From Liolophura sinensis (Eukaryota; Mollusca; Polyplacophora; Chitonida; Chitonidae), in NCBI RefSeq assembly GCF_032854445.1, contig NC_088305.1, positions 12,881,717-12,945,716 of the forward strand: 64,000 bases of DNA, read 5' to 3'. Of this stretch, positions 1 through 38,254 are shown piece by piece (the stretch's first letter is position 1; each line of letters opens with the position of its first letter). Below the pieces are notes generated by a model, which was not told the origin of the DNA, did not search any database, and was given only the letters and a program-made list of their open reading frames with translations. The position numbers were made by a program, and so were the translations under genes.

Positions 1-3000
1 GTATCAGTGTGAAGTTCTGTTTGTGGGATCTGTGGTTTTCCCCCCAGATCTACTGATTAGAGAAGAGAGGGCAGAAAACTGACTGGACCTTACCTGTATT
101 AAGAATCTTGTTTACTTAGGAGAAATCAGCCTATTGAGGCTAAAAATCAAAAGTTTATTTTACAGTGAATGTCTCGGAGATAAAAGGATGCACTCACACT
201 TCTACAGGAAAGTGTTTTTTAAGATAAAGAGTGTACTCACTGTGTAGGGTATACAGCATTGGATGACACCCACGCTTGCATTTGGGACATTTTTCCTCTA
301 CATGTACCGTATACTGATTTCATAAAAAAAACTTTATTCCAGCTATGGCACAGGTACATGTGTTTTCATTTGTGTTCATCTGGGGTGTTAATGAAAATTA
401 ATTCTAGGAAAGAATTGCGTAACTTAATCTTTCTCTATTCTCAGCTCATTCGTCCTCTCTGGCCATATGTGGGAAGGTCTGCCAGCAACCTCCAAATGGT
501 TGTGGGTTCAAAGCCCCCCCCGCCCCCCCCACCCGGGCTTTGCTCAGTTTCCTCCCACCATAACGCTGTCGGCGGTCATATAAGTGAAATATTCTTGAGT
601 ACGACGTAAAACACCAATCAGATGAATAAATAAATACACTATTCCTCTGAGACCAACACACCAATCATAAATTAAATCATGGAATAGTTTAAGTATAAAT
701 TTTGATCTCCAGACATCTGACAAGTCTGATATCTCTGGCATTGTGATCAGCATGCTAGAAGAAGGCTGGTGCAACGCATGCATTAAAACACAGTTCTTTT
801 GAAGCAGTAGTATTAAAGACCAGAGTTGTAGAATTCATAGAGTGTCCTTAAGGGCAAAAATCGTGCAGATACACTGTAATAGTGAAACCTGTTTTTTCTG
901 TTTCTGAAAGATACCTGTCTTTACACATGTTTCATTTGTGTGTACATGTACTAAAACAAATTACAGAAAGGACTGAATGACTCTTTAATTATCCAGCAAT
1001 TAATTCAGATTCAGTTTCCTGTCTTCTGCCTGGTGATAAAGGGCAGTCTGTATTAAAGTTCTCTTAAAGCCAGAAGCTGAAGCCTCTTTAAGACTAGGGG
1101 TCCAGTTAAACGTGGACCAGATGTTACGGTTTCTATGGTAACTGCCTGGTTTGATGGGGAGTACAGATAGTTATGATGATATAAGTATGTGTATACAATT
1201 TAGATGTAGGTATACATGGTCTTAAGGTTGTATGGTTGATATGCTCACTACTATCCATAAGCTACATATAGTGTAGTATGTACATGCGCATGTCATGTGC
1301 AGGAATTCGGATGAGCTGTTAGTCCTTTTTTTTTTTTTTTTTTTTTTCGTAAGAAGTCAAAATTCTTGGATTCAAGTACCAATTAAATATTTAGACTATG
1401 CTGGCAAAGTGTCATACATTTCGTACATGAATGGACGAGGGATAGAATTAAGGCATAAATATTATTGCTAGCATTTTTAGCAGTGTTCTATATTTAGAGA
1501 CTGGTGATTCCCACTGCAGCTCTGTCTTTAAGCCAGTGACGAACTGAAAAATTAATCAATTAAAAACAATTATTCCAATAACTGTTACTGTAAAGTATGC
1601 AAAATTTTTGCCTTTACAGAATCCTTGAACTAAGTGACTGTGTTGACCACCTTTCTTTTCATTCTAAAGTGTGTGTGTGTGTATATCTGCTCAAATTTGT
1701 ATGATTTAATATGCTATATGAAGATGCCAGGTGAGCTCCTAAATGCCAGCGTCTATTACGTTAATGTATATTATCTACATTATGTCTTATGAATGGCTAA
1801 GAAGAGTATGTTGATCCAATAAATATGCTGGCAATGAAAACCATTCTGCCGAAGACCACAGCTCTATAATATGAGTAATAACTTTATGTCTTAAGCAGGC
1901 TTTATAAAAGAAAAAAAAAAGCGCAAACATAACAATCCTGAACGTAATTCCAGCCCAGTGCTCAGATTAGGATGATACATGTACATTTAGATTTCTTTCT
2001 ATGTTTTCTTTATAATGTAAATGTAGGTAAAAGGTCGATTATTGGTTGACCAATGGATTATCATGAATTCCATTGGTACACCCACTGTAGATTCATTGAT
2101 CGGTTGATTGATTTTCTTATGTAGCGATGGCACCAGTTTTATGCGTGAGAAATCAAAGTCTACCAAAGCCTACCTGTGGCTAATAAGTGACAAGCATTCC
2201 AAATGAAACACACTTTTATATCATAATGTTCACATAGGAAAGTATCTAGCAAACTTCTTGTATGCAAGACTATTCCACTCTGATGACTTGCTTTTTAGCA
2301 GTATTAATAACACTAAAAGGAGAAAGACAAGAAAGCTCACGGATTCCTTGGAGTTATGCCTATTTTCACTGAAGTTTAGCATTTTCTAAGTCACACATTT
2401 TGCTTGAGATAATAATTGTTTTGTGTTTTAATAATTTTTACAGAATGATTAATGTTTTATCAGATTATGTTCGCAACTATTTAAGGATTTATGATTAGTA
2501 ATGAAAGTTACTTGTTACAACCAACCAAACATTACAGTATAGGTGAGGTACAGTATTAGTGGTATAAGCTCAGGATGTGGATGAGCTAAGCTCAGGATGT
2601 GGATGAGCTCAACACATTTTTACTTTACATCTGGCAAGGAACAAGCTAGGGTAGTATATTTATGTAATGGCCCAGTTCTAGTTGAGAGAAAGTTAGTGTT
2701 AATGTAAATACCTGCACAGCTTGATGAACGGTGAAGTCCAGAATCTGGGTAACCTGCCAGAGAGTGAACAGCATGATGTGCCAGGGAGAAAACAGTGGTA
2801 CTGTCAGGACAAACCATTTACACACCTTCTCACTGTCAGAGGTGTGGGGTAATCTCTTGTGGTACCCCAAGGGGAGGAGGGAGGGGGAGGGGACAGTAAA
2901 GTCAGAATATACCCATTGGCATCCAGAAAATTACTTTGCCGCATGAACATTAGAAAGCTGTTAAATTCATTAACATAGAGCCACAAAGTCTTGTAGAAGT

Positions 3001-4442
3001 TCCCTTGCCTATGGAAATAATGCAAAAATTTTTATGTTTCAAAAGAAAGAGAAGCCTGCAGGAGTGGATGATGAGAACAATTACCGGATTGTGCAAAAAT
3101 CTTGAGCTGCTGCAAAGTGAAATGTTTACCTATCTTTAGAAAAACAAACCTCTCGGCAATTGGCCATTGAACATTTTTTTCTGTTTTGTATGCTAGTGAA
3201 ATGTGTCAGAGTTTTCTTGCCTGGACTCCAGGGGTAGTACCTTCACAGAGGCCCCGCGGTAAACTGTCTTTGGTGTCAAGTTTCTAGCTGTCCAGGAAGT
3301 CAAGGCTTGTTGGTTACAGTAACAGCAGGGTTTTCGGCTCTGATACCTGTCTTCTGCTAGAGGCAGAGTACAGGGTACCTCCATTTAGATTTCTTCATGT
3401 TGTATCAGCAGCAGTACCTGTACTTGGTAGATCTGCTTGCACCGCTGTAATAACGCACGAATGGACTTCAGTGAAGGGTGCTTCAAACAAGCTTTGGATT
3501 GTGGTGAAAACTTCTGTAAGCAAGCTCTGGGCAGTTTCTGGCAATTCTTGGAGCAGTGAAAACCCTGTTGAAGAATATTATCTGCATTTCCTCTCATATG
3601 AACAGATGGAATTCAGGGCTAGTTACTACAAGTTTAGTACAGGGAAGATGAACTGGCCCGCATTTCAGAATCAGCAGTATTAAACCACAGAAAGAATACG
3701 ATTTGTATCTCTGGGAATGGAACATCTTGAAGAGAGCTGAAAAACAAGCTTTGGATATTGGTTGTAAAGATATTGCTTCTAGAGGACAGGTTAAACCAAG
3801 TGGCTACAGAAGGTTTTTTGTGTATGTCAAGGGTTCACATATATAGTGGTCTCTACCAGTGCATGGTCTTTGAAGATAACTTCAAACAGTCTTTTGAACT
3901 AGAGTTCAAGGAAACTTTGACGAAGAAGAGCGAGTGTTTAAAAGGGGCTTTGGACTTGCTGGAACCATGTTGTGGAAGGTACATGTACATGTATATGTAT
4001 ATATATGGATATGATCAGACTGCTGATTCACCAGTAGCAAATGTCTATGCTTGCGTGGCTATTGAAATAAATCATGAATTAAGAAAATCAGGGTTATTGT
4101 TTTCAGGTAATGCGGTTTCCGTTATTGTTTGTGTGACTTTCAGAATATGTTTGTGTAGCAATCTCAGAATAACTACACCAGTTCTTCGGCAGGTTTTTTT
4201 TCCCCACAAGTGTGATGTGCTGTTTTGCCTTTTTTTATGTCCTACGAAAGCACACCTGTTACTTTGAGTATATCGGTATGTCCTGTCACAGTTTTGCTTT
4301 CTGTGCAATAATTGCTCCAGATATTGTTTAATTGTGATGAAATCTCATCTGCAGATTGTTGTTATGGGCCCTCAGATCAAGCTTTACAACAGACAACTTT
4401 TGTACACTTAACACTGACCATAAATTCTGAATCTTCTTCCAG
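1..4442. other. Par-3 upstream intron sequence
   Basis: No exon can be supported in this stretch. It precedes the first recognised Par-3 exon and ends in a pyrimidine-containing acceptor (TTCTTCCAG) at 4442. It holds a SINE fragment near 450-640, homopolymer runs (C/G-rich at 517-532, T-run at 1327-1347), and several short open frames. The longest of these (3758-4267, 169 codons) has no recognisable domain and ends in low-complexity Tyr/Met codons. The missing N-terminal exons of Par-3 should lie upstream of base 1, although a short poorly conserved exon here could have been missed. Confidence 0.6.
449..640 (+). mobile_element. 5'-truncated SINE-B fragment
   Basis: This matches the 3' two thirds of the SINE that is complete at 27744-28008: the 'gtgggaaggtctgccagcaa' segment, the 'cctcccaccataa' segment, the 'gaaatattcttgagtacg' segment, and an AAATAAAT-like tail. 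The tRNA-like head is missing, as expected of 5' truncation during retroposition. A C-rich run (517-532) has expanded inside it. Confidence 0.8.
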
Positions 4443-29599
<25,157 letters not shown>

Positions 29600-31099
29600 C
29601 GCTTTTTTGACGTGGTTAGTGAGTCACTGCAATGTGACATCACATGTGTTGTTGCATTACTAAGTTGGCACGGAGTGGCTTTCAGAGAACGCTTCCAGCA
29701 CAAACCCCGGGAATACAGTACGCAGAGTGAAAGGCTCCACCATTGCTTCAACTGTATTATACTGCTGGAGTAGTGGTGATGTTGTTGTCTTACGGTGTCA
29801 TCAGCAAATTCCCGGATTCTGTGCAAAAAGGCCTGGTTTCAAGAAGGCACCAACAACGGATTGTACTAATTCATCAAGCGTTAAAGTTTGCAATCCTTGA
29901 GATTTCTGCCTTCAGTCTTCTCCAAGAGTTGAACACTAGCTAGCCCTGCAGTACATAGATATAAGTAAGCTGTTATTATCATGCATTGCTGAAAAAAGTG
30001 CCCCAGCCATCGTGTTTGCTAGAGTAAAGTGCGGCTTTCTCCACAGCACTCATCGCCACCACAGTGCCACCTGAATAGTGCCTTAAGAATGTGAGGCAAC
30101 AGTTATGCAGTAGGTTTATGTAGTCTGACTAACTGTGTTGTCATGATTGCAGTAATGACTGACAGCCTACGACATGAAACATGCTAATGGCTGCCTTCAG
30201 GGTTGTGTCAAGGTCAGGTTGTGTTAAACAATGTCATGGTCATGTCATGCCCTTTGACCCCAGTGCTAATCTACAGGGTTGATTCGCGGAGTGAACCTCC
30301 GTTGGAAAGTAACAAGACCTGTTTCAGTGTGCATTGGTTTCACTTTCGTTTTCATCATATTACGTGTACTAGTACCGCTTACATTAATAATCAGTGTCTT
30401 ATTTTTCACACAACACAAAACATTAGCAACAAAATTGAAATTAATATATTACTGAAATCATGCAAGAGAAAGTTGCATTAATTAACAAATCAAGGCATTG
30501 CTGTTACCTATGCTTATGTAGATTTTGTACAATTCGATACATATCAAATGGTTACTTAATCATGTTTTATCATGCATTGCAACCTTGTACATGTAAGTTT
30601 AGCATGTACAGTTCACAATCACTGTCTAGTACAAAAACCAGTCATACATATACATGTAGATGACTATAGTTTAAAGTATAACTGTTTGCGTGCTAGACAC
30701 AGCTTGAAGTGATACATTTTAGTTACATGCATTAATTACAATACATAATCAACAGAACTGGCCATTGTAGATTACTCAATTAATATCTGTCTCTGATTTG
30801 TCAGCATAATAAGGATGATACATGCACTTGTTCCTGTTACATGTAACTTGACCATAACAGGGAAGATTGTAGGATTGCCTGATAGGAAATGATTTTAACG
30901 TGGAAATGCGCGTTATTTTTGAAGAAATGAGAATTTTCTGACTACTGTACATGGAGCATTATAGCAATGCAGAGATACATTCATTTGTCACATACATCTA
31001 TATGTAAAGTAAATTGTATGAAACTACTGACTATTTTGTTCTTAAAATACTTTGGTTTCCCTGTTAAATAGTATTATGCGTATGTTCTAAATCCCTTTA

Positions 31100-31455
31100 A
31101 ACCGTAGTGTGAATCCCAATAGAAATTACAAGTTGAGTCCACTAGAGAAATTGTATATTTCAATCCTGATAGAAATTAAAAGTTAAGTCTACTAGAGAAA
31201 TTGTATATTTCAATCCTGATAGAAATTAAAAGTCAAGTCTACTAGAGAAATTGTATATTTCAATCCTGATAGAAATTACAAGTCGGGTCTACTAGAGAAA
31301 TTGTATATTTCAATCCTGATAGGAATTAAAAGTTAAGTCTGCTAGAGAAATTGTATATTCCAATCCTTATAGAAATTACAAGTCAAGTCTACTAGAGAAA
31401 TTGTATATTTCAATCCTGATAGAAATTACATTTGGGTCCTCTAGAAAAATTGTAT
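31100..31455. repeat. 50-bp minisatellite, about seven copies
   Basis: The unit is GAAATTAAAAGTTAAGTCTA, CTAGAGAAATTGTATATTTC, AATCCTGATA. Copies are highly similar. Each carries ATTAAA or ATTACA. Confidence 0.92.
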
Positions 31456-31719
31456 ATGCTTAACTGATATTGCAGTGATGGTCTATCATCTTCAACTAAG
31501 TGTTGAAGGTGGTAGGTTTTCATTACTAAGCCATCTATAGATGTACAATTTTCCCAGTCAACCAGTCTTACATGTACGATTTCTTTAAGTGCTAACCTGG
31601 AATTTTAATAGCCGTCGGTCTCACATGTACCTAGTGTAAATTATGTTACATAAGGTGTCCTCCATACAATTCTAAAACTTGAGTCTTAAAGCAGTTGTAT
31701 TGAAACTAGAGTGCTTCAA

Positions 31720-32036
31720 CATGATACATGTGTAGTGCACAAAACTGACAGTTTCACATATACCAAGATACATGTGTAGTACACAAAACTGACAGTTTCA
31801 CATATATCCAGATACATGTGTAGTACACAAAACTGACAGTTTCACATACATCCAGATACATGTGTAGTACACAAAACTGACAGTTTCACATATACCAAGA
31901 TACATGTGTACTACACAAAACTGACAGTTTCACATATACCCAGATACATGTGTAGTACACAAAACTGACAGTTTCACATATACCAAGATACATGTGTAGT
32001 ACACAAAACTGACAGTTTCACATATGCTAAGACACA
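31720..32036. repeat. 44-bp minisatellite, about seven copies
   Basis: The unit is ATACATGTGTAGTACACAAA, ACTGACAGTTTCACATATAC, CAAG, with single-base variation between copies. It starts about 270 bp after the 50-bp array. Confidence 0.92.
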
Positions 32037-34002
32037 TGTACACAGTGCTTATACAGGAACAGTTACTATCGTTCTTTTATTCGCATGCTGTCTGATTATG
32101 AACATAGATCATGTATACTTTGTTTGTCTACTTTTGGTGTATTTACCATTTTTCCATTCTGGTACACTTCTCAAGGTACACATGTTATGTACATGTTCAT
32201 GTCACTTCGTGTGAAACCAGAAAGAGCATCCAAAACAAGCCCATACATATCAGATACTTAAAATGCAGCACTTATTTTTTTCTTTTCTGTTTTTTTTTTT
32301 TTTTTCACAGTTTACATGTACATGTATATGCAAGTGAAAAATTTAGCTCAAATTTTGATTCATATTTTTATTAAACATTTTGTGGCATCAGACATGTTCA
32401 ATAACTTATAATAAGGTAGTTACAAAACTATAACTTTTGCTCAGCGAAGAGGTAATCAAAATTCCAAACATGAAACAAGAACCAGGAAGGTACACGTATG
32501 ATGTATTGTGGCTCTGCAATAATTTTTTCTCATGTTTCACATTTTTTTTTTTTTAATGTTGAGCAATCTTCCTGAAATAGATGGTTGTGACAAACAGGAA
32601 ATGAACATCTTCAGTCAGTCTGGTGTCGTCTCTTTCTGTGATAAATTTATCATTTTGACTTTGTGATTTTTCATCTTTGACTTTAAACGGTCATTTTTCT
32701 CTATCTTTTCTAGGTTAACATCATGAGTTTTTGCCTGGCCAAAAACAAATTTCAACCAGTATAAAACAAATATTGCCTGTCCAAAACAAATTCCAGCTTG
32801 TTCAAAATAAATTTTGGCTGCCCAAAATAAATTTCAGCCTGTCCAAAAGCAAATTTCATCCTGTCCAAAAGACCAATAGATGGATCTCTGGCTCTATATG
32901 ATGATGGGAATGAGCGAAAGAATCTGAAGAAAGTTTTCAAATTCCATCAGATTTCTTCCCAAGACTTGATATACACACATATACAGTATGTAGGATATGG
33001 GGTTTGTTGCGTGATGTAGAAGAAGTGAGCTTCATTTTAATGTTTTCCATTATGACTGAAATCTTCACACCATGTTGCCATTTTGTATTTTCTTCCAAAC
33101 GTTTCTGCCCGATATGGCCTAAAATGTTAGGAATGAAATGAACATTTCCATATATCTAGTTAATATTTGGCTATGAAGACGGGGCGGACGGTCCATCAGG
33201 GTTGAGTTCAGACTTGTAACATAAAATTGATCAAAGATCCAAAGTGAAAAGCAGTGTTACAATTGTAACAGTGTACTGCTCAATTGTATTAAAATTTATC
33301 GTTTTAGACTTTGTCACCAATATAATTGGTGAAGTGGCTTTGTGTGTTGCCAGACAAATTTACAACACAAGTCAATTACCTCAAGGTCCAATCAGTCTCA
33401 CAGCTCAGTTCAAATTATCAGTCCGACTGGAGGAGACACAGAGGCATGTCTTTGTTGATCATAAACTCAGAGTAGAAAGGCCAACTGCAAAATACAGGTC
33501 AAATTCCTGTTTTATTATGTCAGTGAACTGCATGTATTGTAAATTAGAGCCTGCAGATGTTTTATTTTTGTCAGCTCTGTGTGTAAGCCTGTCTGTAATA
33601 TTAAACCCTAGCAATGCAATCTTCACAGTGCAGTGGTGTATAATTACATGCATTGTGTGTAGGTTTTTTGTACGTGCCTTAAAGTAAAAGGGCGATTCAG
33701 CATTTTGTTTCTTGAAAACCATGTTACACTTTTGTAACAGATGTCAATGGTTGTGTGCTTAGAACTGCCTTTTATTTGTGTTTAGTCACGCAGGTCTGCA
33801 GGCATACATCTGCATATCAATAAGCTAAACACTTACTTAAACATATACATGTAATTTTACAGTGTATGTAACTCAACAGTTATTTGGGCCTTTCCTATCA
33901 TGAAAGTAAGTATTAGAGGTCATATTCTTATTTCTCATTGTATCAGCTCAATCTTGGGTTAATGTTATTTGAAACGCAGTAGGTAAGCTCAGCCATACAT
34001 GT

Positions 34003-34216
34003 AATGGGTAACCATTGAAGTTACCATTGAAATAAGTGTAAGTCCTGGCAAAATAATGTAATGGGTAACTTAGTTACTATTGAAATAGATGTAAGCCCTG
34101 GCAAAACAATGTAATGGGTAACTTAGTTACTATTGAAATATATGTAAGTCATGGCAAAACAATGTAATGGGTAACTTAGTTACTATTGAAATAGATGTAA
34201 GTTCTGGCAAAACAAC
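34003..34216. repeat. 53-bp tandem repeat, about four copies
   Basis: The unit is AATGTAATGGGTAACTTAGT, TACTATTGAAATAGATGTAA, GCCCTGGCAAAAC. The first copy is diverged. Confidence 0.9.
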
Positions 34217-34990
34217 GACGAAACATTGTCAGCAATCATCCTCCGTAGGAAATAATGTCCCTTATAAGGTTATGGCAGAGACTCAACATCCACTGCTTTT
34301 GCATTTTTATGAATGACCTCAAAGTTTTCTCCAAATCTATCCAAGAATTTATCTTGGTTTCTTCTATATCAGTTGCGTGAATACATTAAAGTGCATTAAT
34401 TTAGGGCGATGCACACTGTATATACATGTAGATGTCGAATCCACATCATTTCATGTTAACCTTCATTTTACATATATCTATCTCACCTATGTTGAAAGTG
34501 CTGAAAACAGGTAGTCCAAATAGATCTAATTTTCTATTTCACTTGGGCAGAAGGACAGTGAGCCAAGTAACACTTTGAACTAACCTTTCATGTGTACTCT
34601 CATGAGGGATTGACATACCTGGTACATGTGCATGTGTTTAAGAAGTAAGATCAAGAAGCTAGCATATGTGTACAATTTCTACATGTGACCACTTTCTTAA
34701 AACTGCAAGGCCAGTATGTGTTAATCTTTTTGACGTATAGTCTTTCTTGACTTTGTTTTTGTACACATTTGTGTGCATTACCAGAAGGGTGTTAAGTATA
34801 TTTAGAAAAACTTGTGATCAATTGTTTTTGTTGTTTTACAACCAACCATTGGATATCAACAGAAATTGTTGTAATTCGGCAGGTATTCTTTGACACATGT
34901 ACGTATACGAGTCAGTGTCAAAATGTGCATGTCTAACAATACAGTGCTCCAGTATCATAAAATTTTTAGGGAAAATGTTGTGTGAACTCT

Positions 34991-35262
34991 TCCATCATGT
35001 GGGTGGTCCCATCATGTGGGTGGTCCCAACGTGTGGTCCAATCATGTGGATGGTCCCAGCGTGTGTGGTCCCATCATGTGGGTGGTCCCAACGTGTGGTC
35101 CAATCATGTGGATGGTCCAATCATGTGGATGGTCCAATCATGTGGATGGTTCTATCAGGTATGTCGTCCCATCATGTACGTGGTCCCATCATGTGTATAG
35201 TTCCACCATGCGCATGGTTCCATCATATACATGGTCCCACCATTTACATGTATCTGGTCCCA
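34991..35262. repeat. 17-bp minisatellite
   Basis: The unit is ATCATGTGGGTGGTCCC with a GTGGATGGTCCA variant. About sixteen copies, decaying toward the 3' side. Since 17 is not a multiple of three, all frames are read in turn, which explains the Trp/Val/Pro-rich open frames here. Confidence 0.9.
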
Positions 35263-37206
35263 TGGGGTTCACAGGCCCCAAATGCCATGTGCGCATAGCC
35301 ACACATAAGTAGGTATTACTGTAATTTGCGAGTTCCACAAATGTACCTCATGAACTTTGATACTGCTTGCTGTAGCGTTCAAAACAAGTGCATTAGGGTT
35401 ACCATAAATTTAGGTACATGTAACTGAGAGTTCTATACATTTTCAGATGTAGACCATAGACTTCTGATACTGCTTGCTGTAGCATTCAAATCCAGTGCTT
35501 TAAGGTCACTGGCATACAGGTATAAACTTCAGCACATACTGTATACATCCGATGCAGGTCATTATACATGTACATTTTGTTTTTATGTTATCTTGGTATG
35601 ACCTTTATCATGTTGCCAATGTCCACTAATATATAAATATAATTAGTAACATTGCCAGTATACCGTGCACAATTACACATACCTTTTATACATAATTTTA
35701 TCTTTTGATGAAAAATGTTTATTTTTTTTTTTAAAATACAACCCGTCCTGTAACATTTAAAAGTCGCTTGCGAACTACATCATGTATAAAAAATTATTTT
35801 CAAATTTAAATGAACATTAAGGCTGTTCCTTTCTCATTTCTTGTTTCTCAACTTTTGAAATAAGTGTAGGCTAGAGCACCCGTTCTGTGATTCAACACTA
35901 TATCAACTAGTGTTACATTTTAAGGTGTTGTGAATCTAAATGTTACTCTTTGAAGACAGTTTATTACGCTACCATCTGGTATGGGGTTTTTTTTTGCCTT
36001 AAATCCTAAGCCAATGTATGTTAATGTCAACTTTTTGAATTTGAAGCACTTTTGTCGTTTTAGAAACAAAAACTAATTTACATTCAACTGTGGCCTTTAA
36101 ATAGCGCGCATTGTTTTTATACTTATCCACACCATCTGCCTTATCTCAAACTTATACTTCATGGGTTGTGACACTTCTGCTCTGTCTGTAATACTTTGTA
36201 TACCTGATAATAATCCCTTGCGTCGTAGTTGAAATACTGCACCAGCATTACTGCTTACTTGTATACATTTATCATGTGACCTGAAAAGGATAATGCCTGC
36301 ATTAATTTTATTCTGTAAATTCCGTGTTTTATCACTTGTACATACTGCGGTAGGGCTGTACATCACTGTGGCCTGATTTCATGTATTTAGATGTGTGCTT
36401 TGCATTCGGGACAGGCTATAATTATCCCAATTTTTTATTTGTCCAGCAGTGGTAGAGAATGCATGGTACATATTAAGATACATGACTATACGCTTATGCG
36501 ACGGAGAAATCAGCCGCATGCACTGTACATAATATATAATTATTTACATGTATGTACGAAACATTTCACAGACTACCACGATTTTCTTGCATGTGATTGG
36601 TGGTCACTGGAAACATTTGTTCGAGGCTCAATGTCAGCTAGCATAGATTTATAGCAGACATTAGGCTTTATGCATGTGTGTTCATCATGAGTTGTCTGCC
36701 CTTGGACAACTCTGTACAGTAATAGATCCATGTATAATCCTAACAGGTGTTTAATGCCATTGATATTATGCACATTTTTTTTTTTTTACATAAATAAACA
36801 ACAATGCCAACTTGATTTGTCTGTATTTTGAGTTATTTCTGCTTTTCCAGGCTCACAACAAGTATATTTCCTCTAAAGTGGGACCTCCACTTTTAAAATT
36901 CATCTGACAGAAATTTTGCAGATTACTACTCTTGTTCACACGTCATTTTGAAGGAAGTTCATTATTGGAACTGCTACATATATTCCTGTCCAGGTTTTAC
37001 CAGCTACAATTATTGATCTTTCATTGATCCCTTACAGTGGGTGCACTTGTCAAAACTACTGACAAATGCCACTTGTGTGGAACACCCTAATCTATAATTT
37101 TGCTACCTGTCCGACCCAAAATTTTCACTTGTGCAATGGTGGCCAGGTTTAAGGCTGGAGAAAACGGGAGTAAACCACCACCTGATTACCCAACAATCCT
37201 CGTGAT

Positions 37207-37350
37207 TTATTTATTTATTTGATTGGTGTTTTACGCTGTACTCAAGAATATTTCCTTTATACGACGGAGGCCAGCATTATGGTGGGAGGAAACCGGGCAG
37301 AGCCCAGGGGAAACCCATGACCATCCGCAGGTTGCTGGCAGACCTCCTCG
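37207..37350 (-). mobile_element. 5'-truncated SINE-B, - strand
   Basis: Reversed tail 'atttatttatttatttgatt', then 'ggtgttttacgctgtactca', 'ccagcattatggtgggagga' and 'gaccatccgcaggttgctgg'. Confidence 0.88.
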
Positions 37351-38002
37351 TGATTTAAAAACTGTGGCCAAACCAGCACGACCTGGATTTGAGTCTGTGA
37401 CCTCATAGGCTGATCGGCGGAGGAGAAATTATGACTTCAGCAGACTGAGCAGGTTGCTCATCAATTTCTAAATCTGGCCAGGTCAACTGTGATTAATTCT
37501 AGACTAGCAATAACCTTCTTTGATATACGTATATATGTATGTACAGTACAGGCATAGTATTCTGTCCCCTGTTTTCAGTAAAACTCCAAGGAAACCTCCC
37601 ACATTATCAACAAACACAATCCTTGAGACAAAACATCATAAATTCGACAAACACAAATCATCAGATGCTCATGAAATTTATTTTTTTTTTTTTTTTGCAA
37701 TGAAATGTATGTGGACGCCATTTTTTATCAAAATTTCTTTTCCTCTGTTTTAACACACATATATATTTAAATAATCCAACAAAGTTTGTAATCTCTGTAT
37801 AAGAACTGATTACACCGGTGTAGGACCTTATTAAAGAGTAGAGAAGCACATAATGAAATAAAGGATATCCCGAACATTACCATTATAATATTACAGATCG
37901 TATTGTTTAAGATCATGTCCTTGTCAAAATCTGCACCAATCATTTGTAGGGTGGATAAAAGAGGGGAAAAACCACACAAATCTAAGATTAATATCTTTTT
38001 TC

Positions 38003-38101
38003 CAGGGGCCATTTGCACAAATCGATTGTGGGCTAAGTTGATTGCAACTACCATGGTAAATAAGATCCCCCTACCATCGCTTTGTGCATCAAGCCTCCTG
38101 C
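38003..38101. mobile_element. Possible short MITE
   Basis: The left end GGGGCCATTTGCACAAATCG and the right end CGCTTTGTGCATCAAGCCTC are imperfect inverted repeats about 95 bp apart. The end sequence resembles short inverted-repeat elements common in marine invertebrate genomes. No target duplication was identified. Confidence 0.4.
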
Positions 38102-38254
38102 ACATTATGTACTGAAACAGTTTAGCTGCTCTGAATACGCTGTATATTGTTGTTGTATACCAAAGATTTGTAAATCTGACAAATGTACAAAAACCACAAA
38201 AATCTATGTAAAGAGCTAGAATGCTATACCTCATATCAACTGTGTGCTGCTCAG

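Larger units (their letters stand above)
29600..38240. other. Par-3 3' flank / possible long 3'UTR
   Basis: No coding exon was recognised in 8.6 kb. There are at least four minisatellite arrays and one SINE-B fragment (listed separately). A sequence resembling AATAAA occurs at about 36790, and ATTAAA occurs inside the 50-bp array and near 33599, but none could be tied to a transcript end. A 196-codon frame on - (37767-38357) overlaps a minisatellite and has no recognisable domain. Confidence 0.55.

Noticed and set aside
3758..4267. 169-codon frame before the first Par-3 exon
   Set aside because: It contains Met/Tyr-coding low-complexity TATATG-like repeats, lacks splice sites that would join the PDZ1 exon in frame, and shows no similarity to Par-3 linkers.
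31100..35262. CRISPR-like arrays
   Set aside because: The repeats are directly adjacent with no unique spacers, and the genome is clearly animal. They are minisatellites.
34897..35312. Trp/Val/Pro-rich small proteins
   Set aside because: They are translations of the 17-bp minisatellite in successive frames.
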